A DNA stretch of 64,000 nt, from contig NC_084665.1 of assembly GCF_028389875.1 (NCBI RefSeq), positions 123,274,602-123,338,601 on the forward strand, in the 5' to 3' direction. This DNA is from Rhea pennata. Its lineage: Eukaryota > Chordata > Aves > Rheiformes > Rheidae. Numbering within the stretch: position 1 is the first letter of the stretch; each line of letters starts with the position of its first letter. Positions 1 to 9,754 of this stretch are shown in pieces. The notes beneath the pieces were generated by a model. The model worked only from the letters and a program-made list of their open reading frames with translations, was not told the DNA's origin and ran no database searches. The position numbers were made by a program, and so were the translations under genes.

Positions 1-800
1 ATAACACCTAGTGGGACCTATTCCTCCAGCAGCTACGAGATGTACAAGCCCTCACTTTTATGCAAAGTATGTTGGCTAATTGGCTCCAGGAGATATCTGA
101 CATCTCTGCTAGCCTGCATTCTGATTTTGGAAGTGTGTCCTCACCTAGCCTGAAGGAAGGGAATCAAGCTCTCCATTCTGCCTGAGCTGTGCACTGTACG
201 TGAGGCCGGCTGCAAGTCCAGCTTGGCTCAGCTGAACTACAGCCTCTGGTTTTCATTACCCAGTCAGCTGCTGTTACTCGTGTTGGTACTGGTTTTATGC
301 AATAGCTCACAGCTTCTCTAACAGCCATCACACACAGCTGTATGCCCAGCTATGACTAACCTACAGTTAAGAACTTCCCCTGCCCCAAGAGGAAAAGAAG
401 AACTGCCACTATGAATCATGGTAAAGCTGCACTTCCTCAGCTCTCATCCAGGCTAATTCCTCCCAGAGACAAACTGTGTCTTCCCAAGCAGCTATTCCTA
501 TGGGTGGACTTCATCATGCTTCTCTTCATTAGGGCACAATTACTAGAGTAATTGTGGTCTTAGATAAGCCACTGAAGAACTGAGATCAATATTCCTTAAT
601 CCTGTTCGCAGCTGAATGAAGATACTGCTCCAAAACCAAAATATTAAAAAAAAATCCACATAAGTGTTTAAACTCCTATTTTCTATTTAACTTTTTTAAG
701 TAGGAAAGTCATGAGGCAAAGATCCCTTTCTAGCCAGTTTTGCAGAACTGCTACAGTAAAGAAAATCCCAAAACAGGCAACAGTATAGAGACAAAATTAC
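1..800 (-). other. SLC25A27: SLC25A27 intron 3 (partial)
   Basis: Between the donor at 800-799 and the left edge I see no further carrier exon (the expected GGMMAG and PTDLVKVQMQ segments are absent). The DNA is mixed-composition and unremarkable. Confidence 0.7.
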
Positions 801-885
801 CAGAACGGAAAGCTTTCATCCTCAGCCCTGCCAAGCACAGAGTCACGAAGGTGTTCGTATGCGACCATCCGCACTCCGGAGTATA
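801..885 (-). CDS. SLC25A27: SLC25A27 coding exon 3
   Basis: 85 nt. The acceptor is a T-rich tract ending ccatag and the donor is TTCTG|gtaatt. It encodes [18 protein letters not shown] followed by an acidic stretch, matching the segment after AIYRH in human UCP4 (YSGGRMVTYEHLREVVFG). It ends in phase 2 inside a Trp codon. It is too short to appear as a long open frame and was found by homology. Confidence 0.92.
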
Positions 886-3509
886 CTATGGAAAAAAAAA
901 GTAGGAGACAGTTCTTAAGTCTGCCATTTCTGGACGTTGCACTGTTACAGAAACACCAAGAGATTAGCTGTAAAACATTACAGAGCTTGCCTGGGTCAGC
1001 TGGTCACTGACTTTTACATCCATGATCCATACAGATATGAAAGTCCTGGATATCAGGGCAGAGGGTGCTGACTGGAATAAATGCCAGAACCTTTTAGTGT
1101 CAGAGAATTTCTCTGGCTAAGCCATATGTCTTCCAAGAGGCAGCACGGGTTACGGCTGCAAGCTCAGGAGACCCTACTACATTGGTGACCCTACTTTCAT
1201 GATATGAGTGCTGCTTCATTCTCAGCTGGCTGCCCAGCAATAAAACCTCCCACAAGTGCTTTTGAGGTTTGCTTCTGTCATTATATTTGTAAATAAAACA
1301 CGCAGAGCTGTTACCTCTGGCCAAAACTGCTGATGTATTTCTTTATCCTACTGCTTGCAAACTTATCTTTTTTCCCCAGTCTATCCCCATTTCTCTCAAA
1401 TACAAGATATTTATTGTTCTGAGGATTCCAAGTGTGAAGTGTGAAGAACTTCCTGCAAAGATGACAGGAAAATTACCTTTTATTTCCCAGAAGCCACAAT
1501 AAGGCTGTGAAGGATTGGGCAAGGGAGGGAGGAGAGGGGAATGAGCCAGTCTAATATATTTTTGAGTGGGACTGCAGCGCAGGCTGAAAAGGTCCTTGCA
1601 GTTATATCTAAAGTACAATGGAATATGGCAGGATCACACCCCAAGACTGTTGGCCACAGAAGAGAGCACTCTAACTTGTCCCATCATGAGCAGATAGTCA
1701 CCTATGTGCCTGTAGATAGCAGGTGTGGTTCCTTGCCAGAGCTTTAGTAAGCCTTCCTCTTGCACAATGCCAGCCGCGGTACGCAGCATGCCACGGTACG
1801 GGACAGCCTGGCCAGCAACAGCTCCACTGCGATGAATGGCAGCTTCACCTTGGACCTGCAGTCGAGTTTTCGTGAGATCCAGAGGAAATGTCACTGCAGA
1901 GAAACAGCGTGGAACGAACATGAGTATTGCTCCACCTGAAGAGAGCTACTACGTAGCAACATCTGCGCCAGGATATCCCCCGCAAGGTGGTGAACTGGAC
2001 TGTCTGAGCACAAGCAGGCAGCAGGGACCTTTTCCAACAGGATATAAGTATTAGTGGTGAACAAAAGACAACTTATGTACCACTCTGCTAAAAGTGGCTT
2101 TTAGCACTGAACAAAAACACATTCCTTTCAAATGCCAGTTCTTTCTCCCTATTTTTTTCTGAAGAACTTAATTTGTTATGCAATGCGCATGCAAGAGACT
2201 CTGGATTTTTTAATGCAGATTTTTTAATCTGTTCCAGTTACTCCCCACAGTGGCAGGGGAATAAAGATAAGGCAAAGCTCTTATCAAGAATGTGGCCAGT
2301 TCTGCCCAGCACTGGGGGAGCACACAGTACAGAGCCAGGAACAACCTGAGAATGACCATCATGTCCTATGAGCCACCCTAAAGCATGTCCGAGCTCTTTT
2401 GCTGATGCACAAAAAGGAAGTTTAGCTTGTTGCCTCTCTCACTGGAATAAGAGATGGCCAGAGAAGGTAGCACACCTCAGTCTCCTCCCCACGCTGCTCC
2501 CAAAAAATTGTGGGTACATGGGGTAGATGTGCACTAATTTCAAAATCCTCAGCAACCACTGTATATGTATCTACATGCAGACCAGTAGTGTCTCACTAGG
2601 TGATGGTACTTCCTTGGCTGTTGCATCCTCTCAGGCTGTGAATTCCCAGGACTAGGGACTGTCTTTGGCTCAGTATTTGTACAACACTCCACACAACAGG
2701 GTGCTTCCATGAGCAGGACTCAGAGGTGCTAGGGGAATATAATTAATACTAACAGCTTCAGCAGACTTAGAGCCTAGTCATGCATTACGACCGTCAAACC
2801 CAGAAAAGTCACAAATCATTACAACAATGCAACAGGTTTGCATGTAGAAATTATACAGTGTAGGGTGAAAAATATTACAAGTAAGCTACTGATCACAAAG
2901 CAGTACCATGCAGATGCCAGGGCTCTTCCTTCCTGCATTTCAGCAAGCAGTTTACTCCATTTTTATAGACATCTCTACTGCAACCAGAAACACAAGATTC
3001 TGTTTTTCTTTCCTTGATTAACTGTGGAGAGAAAATTCCTAAAGAAGTCAGCACCTTGCAACTAAGTTAGATAACAAATTGCCCTCTTTAGTGTTCTTCC
3101 AGAAACAAAGCAAGCACAAAGCTTAAGTTAGACACAGCTTGTTTAGGTTCCTGACAGCAGCTCTTAAGCTTCAGAGGCAAAGATTTAAATCTAAAAACCC
3201 CATACTGCGGTAACAGATAAACTAGGTGGCATAAAATACTTGCAAGGCTTCAATTACTGAAAAGTACAGTGAACAGAATGGAATGAAGAGATTTTCTGGA
3301 GCAGAAAAGCCAGAGCAAACATCAAGGATCGAGGAGGGACTGAAGTTCCCTTTTCCCCATAAATAAATTTTGACTCCCTTCCCTCTAGCAAAATGACGAT
3401 GATTTGTACCTAGTTCTGCCACAGCCGCTGCACAGGCTGATAGAGCGAATTTGCTGGCTTGGGGCCATCTCTCTGGAAGAGGTAAGCTCTTTTCTTCTGC
3501 AGGTAACAT
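801..3509 (-). CDS. SLC25A27: SLC25A27 (UCP4), 5' part: coding exons 1-3
   Basis: Mitochondrial carrier family protein (uncoupling protein 4) of the inner mitochondrial membrane; only the N-terminal part is in the window. Exons read 3509-3410, 1893-1702 and 885-801 on the minus strand, each bounded by GT/AG, with phases 1, 1 and 2 that join without a break. The joined product begins [21 protein letters not shown], then [14 protein letters not shown], which contains the carrier signature PxDxxK at residues 37-42, then [16 protein letters not shown] and [14 protein letters not shown]. This follows human UCP4 closely in order and sequence (recalled, not searched). It covers 125 residues plus 2 nt, i.e. 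the first carrier repeat and a little beyond, of a protein usually about 320 residues long. A TAA lies directly upstream of the ATG in frame, supporting that start. Remaining exons lie beyond the left edge. Confidence 0.95.
886..1701 (-). other. SLC25A27: SLC25A27 intron 2
   Basis: 816-nt intron between exons 2 and 3. Small open frames in it have no recognisable protein similarity, and I see no other feature. Confidence 0.85.
1702..1893 (-). CDS. SLC25A27: SLC25A27 coding exon 2
   Basis: 192 nt, phase 1 to phase 1. The acceptor is tttctctgcag|TGACA and the donor is ATAG|gtgact. It encodes the carrier signature PLDLTK and the [17 protein letters not shown] segment. The codon split with exon 1 gives Val34, where human UCP4 has Ala. 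Confidence 0.95.
1894..3409 (-). other. SLC25A27: SLC25A27 intron 1
   Basis: 1,516-nt intron. No repeats or genes recognised. Confidence 0.85.
3410..3509 (-). CDS. SLC25A27: SLC25A27 coding exon 1
   Basis: Encodes residues 1-33 plus the first base of codon 34. The donor is CTAG|gtacaa at 3409-3408. The residues [20 protein letters not shown] correspond to the first transmembrane helix region of UCP4. Reading on past the donor gives an unrelated tail, so the exon ends here. Confidence 0.93.
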
Positions 3510-3742
3510 TTAGCATGTAACATAAAACAAGACTAACCAGCCACCCTGAAAGGATCTGAAATAAACGAAGCCCTGGCCACGCTGACATCAATATTTCAAC
3601 TAGGTTCTGGGTTGTTTAAGAGACAAATTTCTGAAGGTCATATTTCTACAGCGCCAGCACTAGCAACTGCAGCAGCTCAAATGCCTCCTGAAAAGCTGCA
3701 GGGTCCTTGCTCAGTGACATAACCGACTGCTGCGCAGCAGGC

Positions 3743-3759
3743 TCCTGGGAAATGTAGTC
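3743..3759 (-). promoter_or_regulatory. ZNF143/Staf-type motif in the SLC25A27 promoter
   Basis: The minus strand reads ACTACATTTCCCAGGAG, close to the ACTACAATTCCCAGCATGC motif bound by ZNF143 at many vertebrate promoters. A GC-containing CTGCTGCGC follows, as in the extended site. It lies about 235 bp upstream of the ATG, in a region that is only moderately CpG-rich. The motif match is seen directly; the promoter role is inferred. Confidence 0.55.
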
Positions 3760-4913
3760 TGTCACCGACACCACTCTGCTAGGAAACCAGCCGTGAAGGT
3801 ACAGTTATTGCCTGTTCGCTACATTCAAAAAGAAAATCATTAGTGAGACCTCGTGGTTATTAGAGCGCATGTGGAGTCTGTTTGCCTGACTGGGTGTTTT
3901 GAGTCGGACGGATTCGTGTTCTCTGTCACTGACGGCAGAGCTGTAGCTCTTAGGATTTCCAGAGAGTATCCCACCGCTGCGCAGATACCATCATCACCTT
4001 CTGTTGAACAGATTAATTAATCCAGACTGGGTTTATCTGGAGCTAAATTAACAACAGCTGCACTTTGAATTGAAGAAGTAGCTTGCTAATGTTTGTAACA
4101 ATTCTCATCTCCTGGGGATTAGGTGCAGAGTAGAGCACTGTGAGCAGGGGGGCATGCAGGATAGAAGCTAGTACTTGGTCAGACATCCATGTATAAAAAG
4201 TTTAAAGGTCTTCCTTGCTGAACACTGAAGCCAAATTAATTGTATGCCATTCCTAATTTCTCTTAAATAAATGCAGGCACATTTATGTTCTCATAATGAA
4301 AAAAAAATATTTGGTGGTTGAGAGAAGCTTTTCATTTATCTTTAAGGCGCAGTTGAATCGCTGAGTTAATCATTAACCATTAATCACTAATCCTCATGTT
4401 CAGGATTTGAGGATTTTTAGGTCACAGAAACTTATCCCAGAAAACCTCCTGCTGCTGTTTGACTGACGAACATTTTTGGTGTGTATTCAAGATCACAATG
4501 ATTCAACATGGTCAGCATTGCAGGTAATATACTCCACTGTAAAGTGAGATATGAATGTCTCTTGTCTGTCATCAAAAGTCAGTTTTATATTGGATCCTTC
4601 TTTGGGTTAGAATTCATTGGAATTTGTGCAGTAATGGGACAAACCACTGAAAAAAATACTGTAATTAAAATGGGGAAAAGTCCTATTGTTATTTAATGCA
4701 AACATGTCTGGCTGCACAGTTGGTATGAATGGTGTAAGAACTTTATTCTAGACAGTTTATGCAATCTACAGGGATTTTTTTGTTTCCTTTTTTTTCTTTT
4801 TTCTTTTTTTTTCTTTTCTTTTTTTTTTTTTTTTTTTTTTTTTGCCTCCCTTTATAGTTATTCTCTGGCCTTGGGTCAGCTTGTGCCACTATACATCAGA
4901 CTGTAGATGATCT
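3760..4913. other. Intergenic, no gene
   Basis: Upstream flank of SLC25A27. The only clear feature is a T-rich low-complexity tract near its end. Short open frames here (e.g. 4508-4696) show no recognised similarity. Confidence 0.7.
4774..4843. repeat. T-rich low-complexity tract
   Basis: A run of T broken by single C or G, ending in about 30 consecutive T. Confidence 0.95.
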
Positions 4914-5742
4914 AATCATAGAATTTAGGTTGGAAGGAACCTAAATTTAGACATCATCTAGTCCAGTCCTCTTTTCAAAGCAGGGATAGCTTCAAAGTTA
5001 AATTGGGTTCTCTCGGCTGAACAAACCCCTCTCCCTCTGCAGCTCCTGCATCATGCGCTCCAGCCTCTTTAGTGCTCCTAAAGTACTCTGGACTCTGTCC
5101 AATTATCAACATCTTTCTTGCGCCAGAGGGGCTAGAACTGGACACAAGACTCAAAATTCAGCCTCACAAAAGCCACATAGGGGAAATAATTACTTCCTAA
5201 TACAGCCCAGGATGCAGCTGGCATTTATCACCACAAAAGCCCACTGCTGACTCATGTTCGACCTGTTGTCCGCCAGGACTCCCCTGTCCTTTTCTGCAGA
5301 ACTGCTACCTACCTAGTCGCACCCAGCCTGTACCAATGCACGTGGTTATCCCAATCCAGGTGTAGGGCTTTGCATTTGCTTTTGTTTAATTTTGTGAGGT
5401 TTCTCTCAGACTATTTCTCCATTTTGTCAAGGTCCTTCTAAATGGCAGCCCTGCTATCTAGGGTATCCACACTCCCCATAATTTGACATTGTCCAAGAGC
5501 TTGCTGAGGTTCTTCCTGTCCTCCACCTCACTGATGTTAAACTGCATAGGCCCCAGTGTTGACCCCTAAGGAATAACACTGGAAACCAGCAACCACTTGG
5601 TCTTCAAACTGTTGATCTTAGAGGCCAATGGTTCAGCTAGTTTTTCCGCCACCTTGTAGCCTGCTTGTTCATTCTATACTTCTCCAATTTGGCAAACCAA
5701 ACCATAAGAAACCAAGTCAAAAACCTTACTTCATCAAGTTAA
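4914..5742 (-). mobile_element. CR1 LINE fragment, 3' part (older copy)
   Basis: Begins, read on the plus strand, with the reverse complement of a CR1 3' tail (ATAGAATTTAGGTTGGAAGG) and continues through degraded reverse-transcriptase coding sequence. The copy is more diverged than its neighbour. It breaks off at about 5742 where a second CR1 begins, and appears to resume at about 6800. Confidence 0.85.
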
Positions 5743-6800
5743 ATAGAATCGTAGAATCAGTGAGGTTGGAAGGGACCGCTGGAGATCATCTAGTCTAAAC
5801 TCCCTGCTCAAGCAGAGTCACCTAGGGCATGTTAGACAGGGTTGCATCCAGGCAGGCCTTGAAGATCTCCACAGAAGGAGACTCCACAGCCTCTCTGGGC
5901 AATCTGTTCCAGCGCTCCGTCACTCTCACAGGGAAGAAATTCCCCCTCACGTGCAGGCGGAACTTCCCGTGCTTCAATTTCTGCCCATTGCCTCTTGTCC
6001 TGTCACACGGGACAACTGAAAAGAGTTTGTCCCCGTCCCCTTGACACCCTCCCTTCAGGTACTTGTATACATTGATAAGATCCCCCCTCAGTCTGCTCTT
6101 CCCCAGGCTGAAGAGGCCCAGCTCTCACAGCCATTCCTCGTAGGGCAGGTGCTCCAGCCCTCTGATTGTCCTTGTAGCCCTACACTGGACTCTCTCCAGT
6201 AGCTCCATGTCTCTCTTGTCCTGGGGAGCCCAGAACTGGACACAATACTCGAGATGAGGCCTCCCCAGGGCTGAGGAGAGGGGCAGGATCACCTCCCTCG
6301 ACCTGCTGGCAACAGTCTTCCTAATGCACCCCAGGAGACCATTGACCTTCTTGGCCACAAGGGTACATTGCTGGCTCATGGTCAACTTGTCGTCCATCAG
6401 TACTCCCAGGTTCTTCTCTGCAGAGCTGCTCTCCAGAAGGTCAGCCCCCAGCTTGTACTGGTGCCTAGTTAGTTTTTCCCTAGGAGCAGGACTCTGCACT
6501 TGCCCTTGTTGAACCTCAGGAGGTTCCTCTCTGCCCAGCTCTCCAGCCTCTCCAGGTCTCTCTGAATGGCAGCACAGCCTTCAGGTGTGTCAGCCGCTCC
6601 TCCCAGCTTGGTATGATCAGCAAACTTGCTGAGGAGGCACTTTGTCCCCTCATCGAGGTCATTGATGAAGAAGTTGAACAGGATGGGACCCAGTACTGAG
6701 CCCTGGGGGATGTCACTAGCCACAGGCCTCCAACTAGACTCCACGCCACTGATGACGACACTCTGAGCTCTGCCTTTCAGCTAGTTCTCAATCCACCTCT
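5743..6800 (-). mobile_element. CR1 LINE, 5'-truncated, nested in an older CR1
   Basis: Minus-strand CR1 with tail, 3' UTR and the C-terminal part of the reverse transcriptase. Two open stretches carry the protein: 6744-6469 ([20 protein letters not shown], then FADHTKLGG) and 6499-6125 ([20 protein letters not shown], then the CR1 C-terminal [16 protein letters not shown]). The catalytic FADD box reads FADH, and the two stretches are in different frames, so it cannot make an active enzyme. It is heavily 5'-truncated, as usual for CR1. Confidence 0.93.
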
Positions 6801-6960
6801 ACTCTGCCCTTGTCCACAGAGACAGTCATTTCAGTATGAAAGGCAATCAGGTTGGTCAGGCATAGTTTTCCCTCAGTAAATCCATTAAGATAAGTCCATA
6901 GGAGCCCACATGTTGTCACTGTGTTGTCTCCTCAGCATCTTACTCAGTCCTCGTATTTTC
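6801..6960 (-). mobile_element. Continuation of the older CR1 copy
   Basis: The plus-strand text around 6815-6900 (GTCCACAGAGACAGTCAT, then GGCAATCAGGTTGGTCA and AGTAAATCCATTAAG) is the next part of the CR1 reverse-transcriptase region expected after 5742. It is consistent with one old element split by a younger insertion. Its 5' limit is uncertain. Confidence 0.6.
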
Positions 6961-7182
6961 AAAACATAAAGAAATACTTAAAAATCCACAAAGGATGAGC
7001 CCATTGATACATACTGTTAATAACATAAAATAAAACATAAACATAAAATAAACACCTGAATAGTGGAGCATCATATGGAGGGATCAAGTCTCTCTGGTCA
7101 TTTCTAGTCTTGGAAAATAAGTTATTTTTTAAACTAGATTGATTTAGGGATAGTTGTGGGGAAGAATGTTCTCTTCCCACAG

Positions 7183-7270
7183 GATCTTTGAAATGAATCT
7201 GTTTGGAGATGAACGCTTGCTTGGAGAGCTCTGTGATTTGTGGAGGAGGGAAGTGCCAGTGTTCATGGAG
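7183..7270 (+). pseudogene. Relic duplicate of CYP39A1 exon 10 (haem-binding exon)
   Basis: 88 nt, about 70% identical by eye to CYP39A1 exon 10 (28940-29028, 89 nt). The acceptor (cttcccacag|GATC) and the donor (GAG|gtcagt) are both preserved. From 7203 the frame reads LEMNACLESSVICGGGKCQC then SWR, against LEKNAFLDSFVAFGGGKHQC then PGR in the gene; the haem-ligand Cys is retained. Near the start the DRW codons are broken: TGG has become TGA and one base is missing. Intron sequence on both sides is also homologous (roughly 7080-7400 versus 28835-29150), so this is a genomic duplication and not a processed copy. I found no other CYP39A1 exon copies nearby. Confidence 0.85.
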
Positions 7271-7400
7271 GTCAGTCAAGCAGCTGGCATTTATTTATTC
7301 CAAAATCCTGAGGGAAAGAGCTCCAGGAGCGAGGACCCGCCATGGTTATTTATTTCAGTTCCTAATGACACAGCGTTTTTTGGTTTCTGTCCAAAGTCAG

Positions 7401-8119
7401 TTTGATCACAGGCTGCGTTTACATGGAGGGAGTGTGGACTTTAGATATGATGAAAGAACAGCAGCATGGTTTGGGAGGACTATATGCAGCTGGAGAAGAG
7501 CAGCCAGACTGCAACAGTCCTCTAACCTGCTTTCATCAATGGCGATAGTGTCAGTGTACATCGGAAAGACCATTAAATGTCATCTGCCCTGGGAATAAGG
7601 CCTACTCTGAGGGCTTAGCTGCATAGAGAAGCTTATTAGTAACTATCATACTGGTTGTACTGTCCTCACAATGTAAATTATGCCTTTCATTAACATCACT
7701 TATCCGTGACGAAATCTTCCCAAGAAACAGAAGCTAAACTAAAACAAAAATCCAAAACAAAGACTTTAACAAGTGTCTTCACTCACAGTTGAGGGCTTGT
7801 CTTACTCGTATGCATAGGGTCACTTTAAACTCAGAACTTAGGTTCTGCATATAAAAATATTTTCCAATATTACAAAGCCTTATCACTACTTCTGCTTTGT
7901 GATAAAAGAAAGAATGTGATGGGTAAAATAAAATCAGGAAGTGCACATACAAACGGATACGATAGCTAAAAGTGTAGTAATATCAGCATTAAAGTGATGT
8001 ATCTATTTCTTCCAGAGAGTTTGCTGAAATGGAGTTCTGTATGCTAGTTGTTATAGTTCAAATACTTCGATTTTTTCCTATTGCACCTATGACCAATGTA
8101 GGTAACACTGAACGTATTT
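7401..8119. other. Intergenic, no gene
   Basis: AT-rich sequence after the relic exon. Nothing recognised. Confidence 0.6.
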
Positions 8120-8690
8120 CAGAATGAATGTTTAATGAAGGTCCCCCAGGTCCTTTTCTGCAGAGCTTCTCTTCAGCCTGTCCTGCTGCATGGGGTTACT
8201 CCTCCCCAGGGGCAGGACTTGACATTTCCCTTTGTTGAATTTCATGAGGTTCCTGTCTGTCCATTCTCCAGCCTGTTGAAGTTCCTTTGGTCTTTCAAAC
8301 ACTCCTCCTGGTTCTGCATCTTCTGCAAAGCTGCTGAGGGTGCTCTCTTTCCCATCATCCAAGCTATTAATGAAGATGTCGTGCAGTGTTGGCCCCCCAT
8401 ATCAACCCCTGGCCATCACTAGCAGCTGGCCTCCAGCTGGACTTCATGCCACTAATCACAACTTTCTGAGCCCAGCAGTTCAGCCAGCTTTCAGTCCACT
8501 TCACTATCAATTTGTCTAGCCTGTACTTCAACCAGTTGTCTATAAAGGTTTTATTGGGAACAGTATCAAAAGACTTGCTAAAGTCAAAATAAGCAACAAA
8601 ATACTACAGCTCTCCCTTCATCTACCAAGGCAGCCAGCTCATTGTAGAAGGCTATCAGGTCAATCAAACATGATTTCAAAGGTGCTTGGT
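8120..8690 (-). mobile_element. CR1 LINE fragment, reverse-transcriptase region
   Basis: Minus-strand translation includes FAEDAEPGG (position of the FADD box), WTDRNLMKFNKGKCQVLPLG and SSAEKDLG, all typical of the CR1 reverse-transcriptase C-terminus. Both ends are truncated and the frame is broken. There is no CR1 tail. Confidence 0.85.
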
Positions 8691-9446
8691 ATAAACAATT
8701 GTGGGAGATCACGGAGTGCCTCATTTCCTTCTGCTTGCTGGCCCACACTTGAGAAGACAATGAAAAAGTTCTTACTAGTGTGTCAGCGCCTGAGGAGCAG
8801 AATGTGGCTTCTGTGATCACTGTGGCAATTCAAAACCTGCTTATGATAATATCACTAATAGCAGAAGAGATCAAGTTGGTTTCTTTTTGTTTTGTGTGTA
8901 CCTGGCATATCAGAATTGTGTTCAGGGTACATTAAAGTATAAAAGTCAAGCTCTCAAGAATTAGGAAATGTAAAATTTAGACTGCACATCTTTCACAAAC
9001 ATACTCGCCTATGTGTTATGTTGTAAACTTTTATGATGTGGTCTCATGAAAGTGAGAGATGTGATTCATAAGGCTTACTGTTTAAGCTGACTTCTCCAGA
9101 AATTGCTTGCTATTTGCCTTGTAAAAATCTAAATGTCTATGCAGGCTGCCTTAACCACAATCCCCTCACTTTGTAACCCTGATGTTCCTTAAAGTCATTT
9201 CTTAACCTGAAGAGAGAAAAACGAGCCCACAGCCTTGCCACAGCCTCCGTGTCCCTGGCTGCTTGTGTGGCACTCCAACAACTCCACATCTCCCTTGTGC
9301 AAAGTTCAAGGATTTGTCACAGCAACATCTACGTTTTGCAAGCAATAGAGTTGGTCCTCGTCCCAGATTCGAGGAAAACTTGCTGAGCTTTTTCCAGAAG
9401 GAGGGCTTGGCTTCTGGGCTCTTCCGGGCTTTGACATCTTGTCTCC

Positions 9447-9467
9447 ATGGCAGTGATCAGCTGGTAA
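9447..9467 (+). other. Possible short upstream ORF of CYP39A1
   Basis: ATG followed by five codons and TAA (MAVISW), 110 nt before the main ATG. It matters only if transcription starts upstream of it; if the TATA-like box at 9472 is used, it is not in the mRNA. Confidence 0.25.
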
Positions 9468-9471
9468 GGTT

Positions 9472-9505
9472 GATAAAAGAGGCTCTATTGAGCAAGCTAG
9501 TTAAT
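9472..9505 (+). promoter_or_regulatory. Candidate CYP39A1 core promoter elements
   Basis: A TATA-like GATAAAAG (9472-9479) lies about 100 bp before the ATG, and a GTTAAT (9500-9505) resembles an HNF1 half-site. HNF1 would fit a liver sterol enzyme. Both are short motifs and the transcription start is unknown, so this is tentative. Confidence 0.3.
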
Positions 9506-9529
9506 TCTGCCAAGCGCGGCCGTGCTGGG

Positions 9530-9560
9530 TGCTGCAGCAGCCAGAGTAGCTGCTGCAGCA
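9530..9560 (+). repeat. 12-bp inverted repeat in the CYP39A1 leader
   Basis: Perfect arms TGCTGCAGCAGC (9530-9541) and GCTGCTGCAGCA (9549-9560) around a 7-nt loop, ending 17 nt before the start codon. Each arm is itself nearly self-complementary (CTGCAG core). In RNA it would form a stable GC-rich stem. Confidence 0.9.
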
Positions 9561-9577
9561 GGCAGCAAAGAGGCAAA

Positions 9578-9754
9578 ATGGCTCTTGCTCTCCTGTTGGC
9601 TGCGATCCTGGGACTTCTTCTTGTCAAGTCTGTTTTACTTCAGCTGAGAAACCCGAGCTCGCCTCCTTGCATCGGGAGCTGGATCCCTTGGTTTGGAGCT
9701 GCGTTCCAGTTCGGGAAAGCTCCGCTGGAGTTTATAGAGCAAGCCAGAAGCAAG
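9578..9754 (+). CDS. CYP39A1: CYP39A1 exon 1
   Basis: 59 codons, ending in phase 0 at AAG|gtaatg. It encodes the signal anchor LALLLAAILGLLLVKSVLL and ends FGKAPLEFIEQARSK, matching the human family member. The frame is open upstream but has no in-frame ATG, so this is the start. Confidence 0.96.

Noticed and set aside
7203-7598. 131-codon open frame over the relic exon as a functional gene
   Set aside because: Only the first 34 or so codons resemble CYP39A1; the rest reads through intron-homologous and unrelated DNA. No ATG starts it, and the exon's 5' part is broken.
8690-9240. Further CYP39A1 relic exons between the orphan exon and the gene
   Set aside because: Looked for exon 9, 11 and 12 equivalents and saw none; short similarities were not convincing by eye.
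9263-9577. In-frame N-terminal extension of CYP39A1
   Set aside because: The frame is open but has no ATG before 9578; the P450 membrane anchor starts at 9578 with a strong context and matches the family length.
3510-9577. Bidirectional promoter shared by SLC25A27 and CYP39A1
   Set aside because: The genes are divergent but their start codons are about 6 kb apart with CR1 elements between; no shared CpG island.
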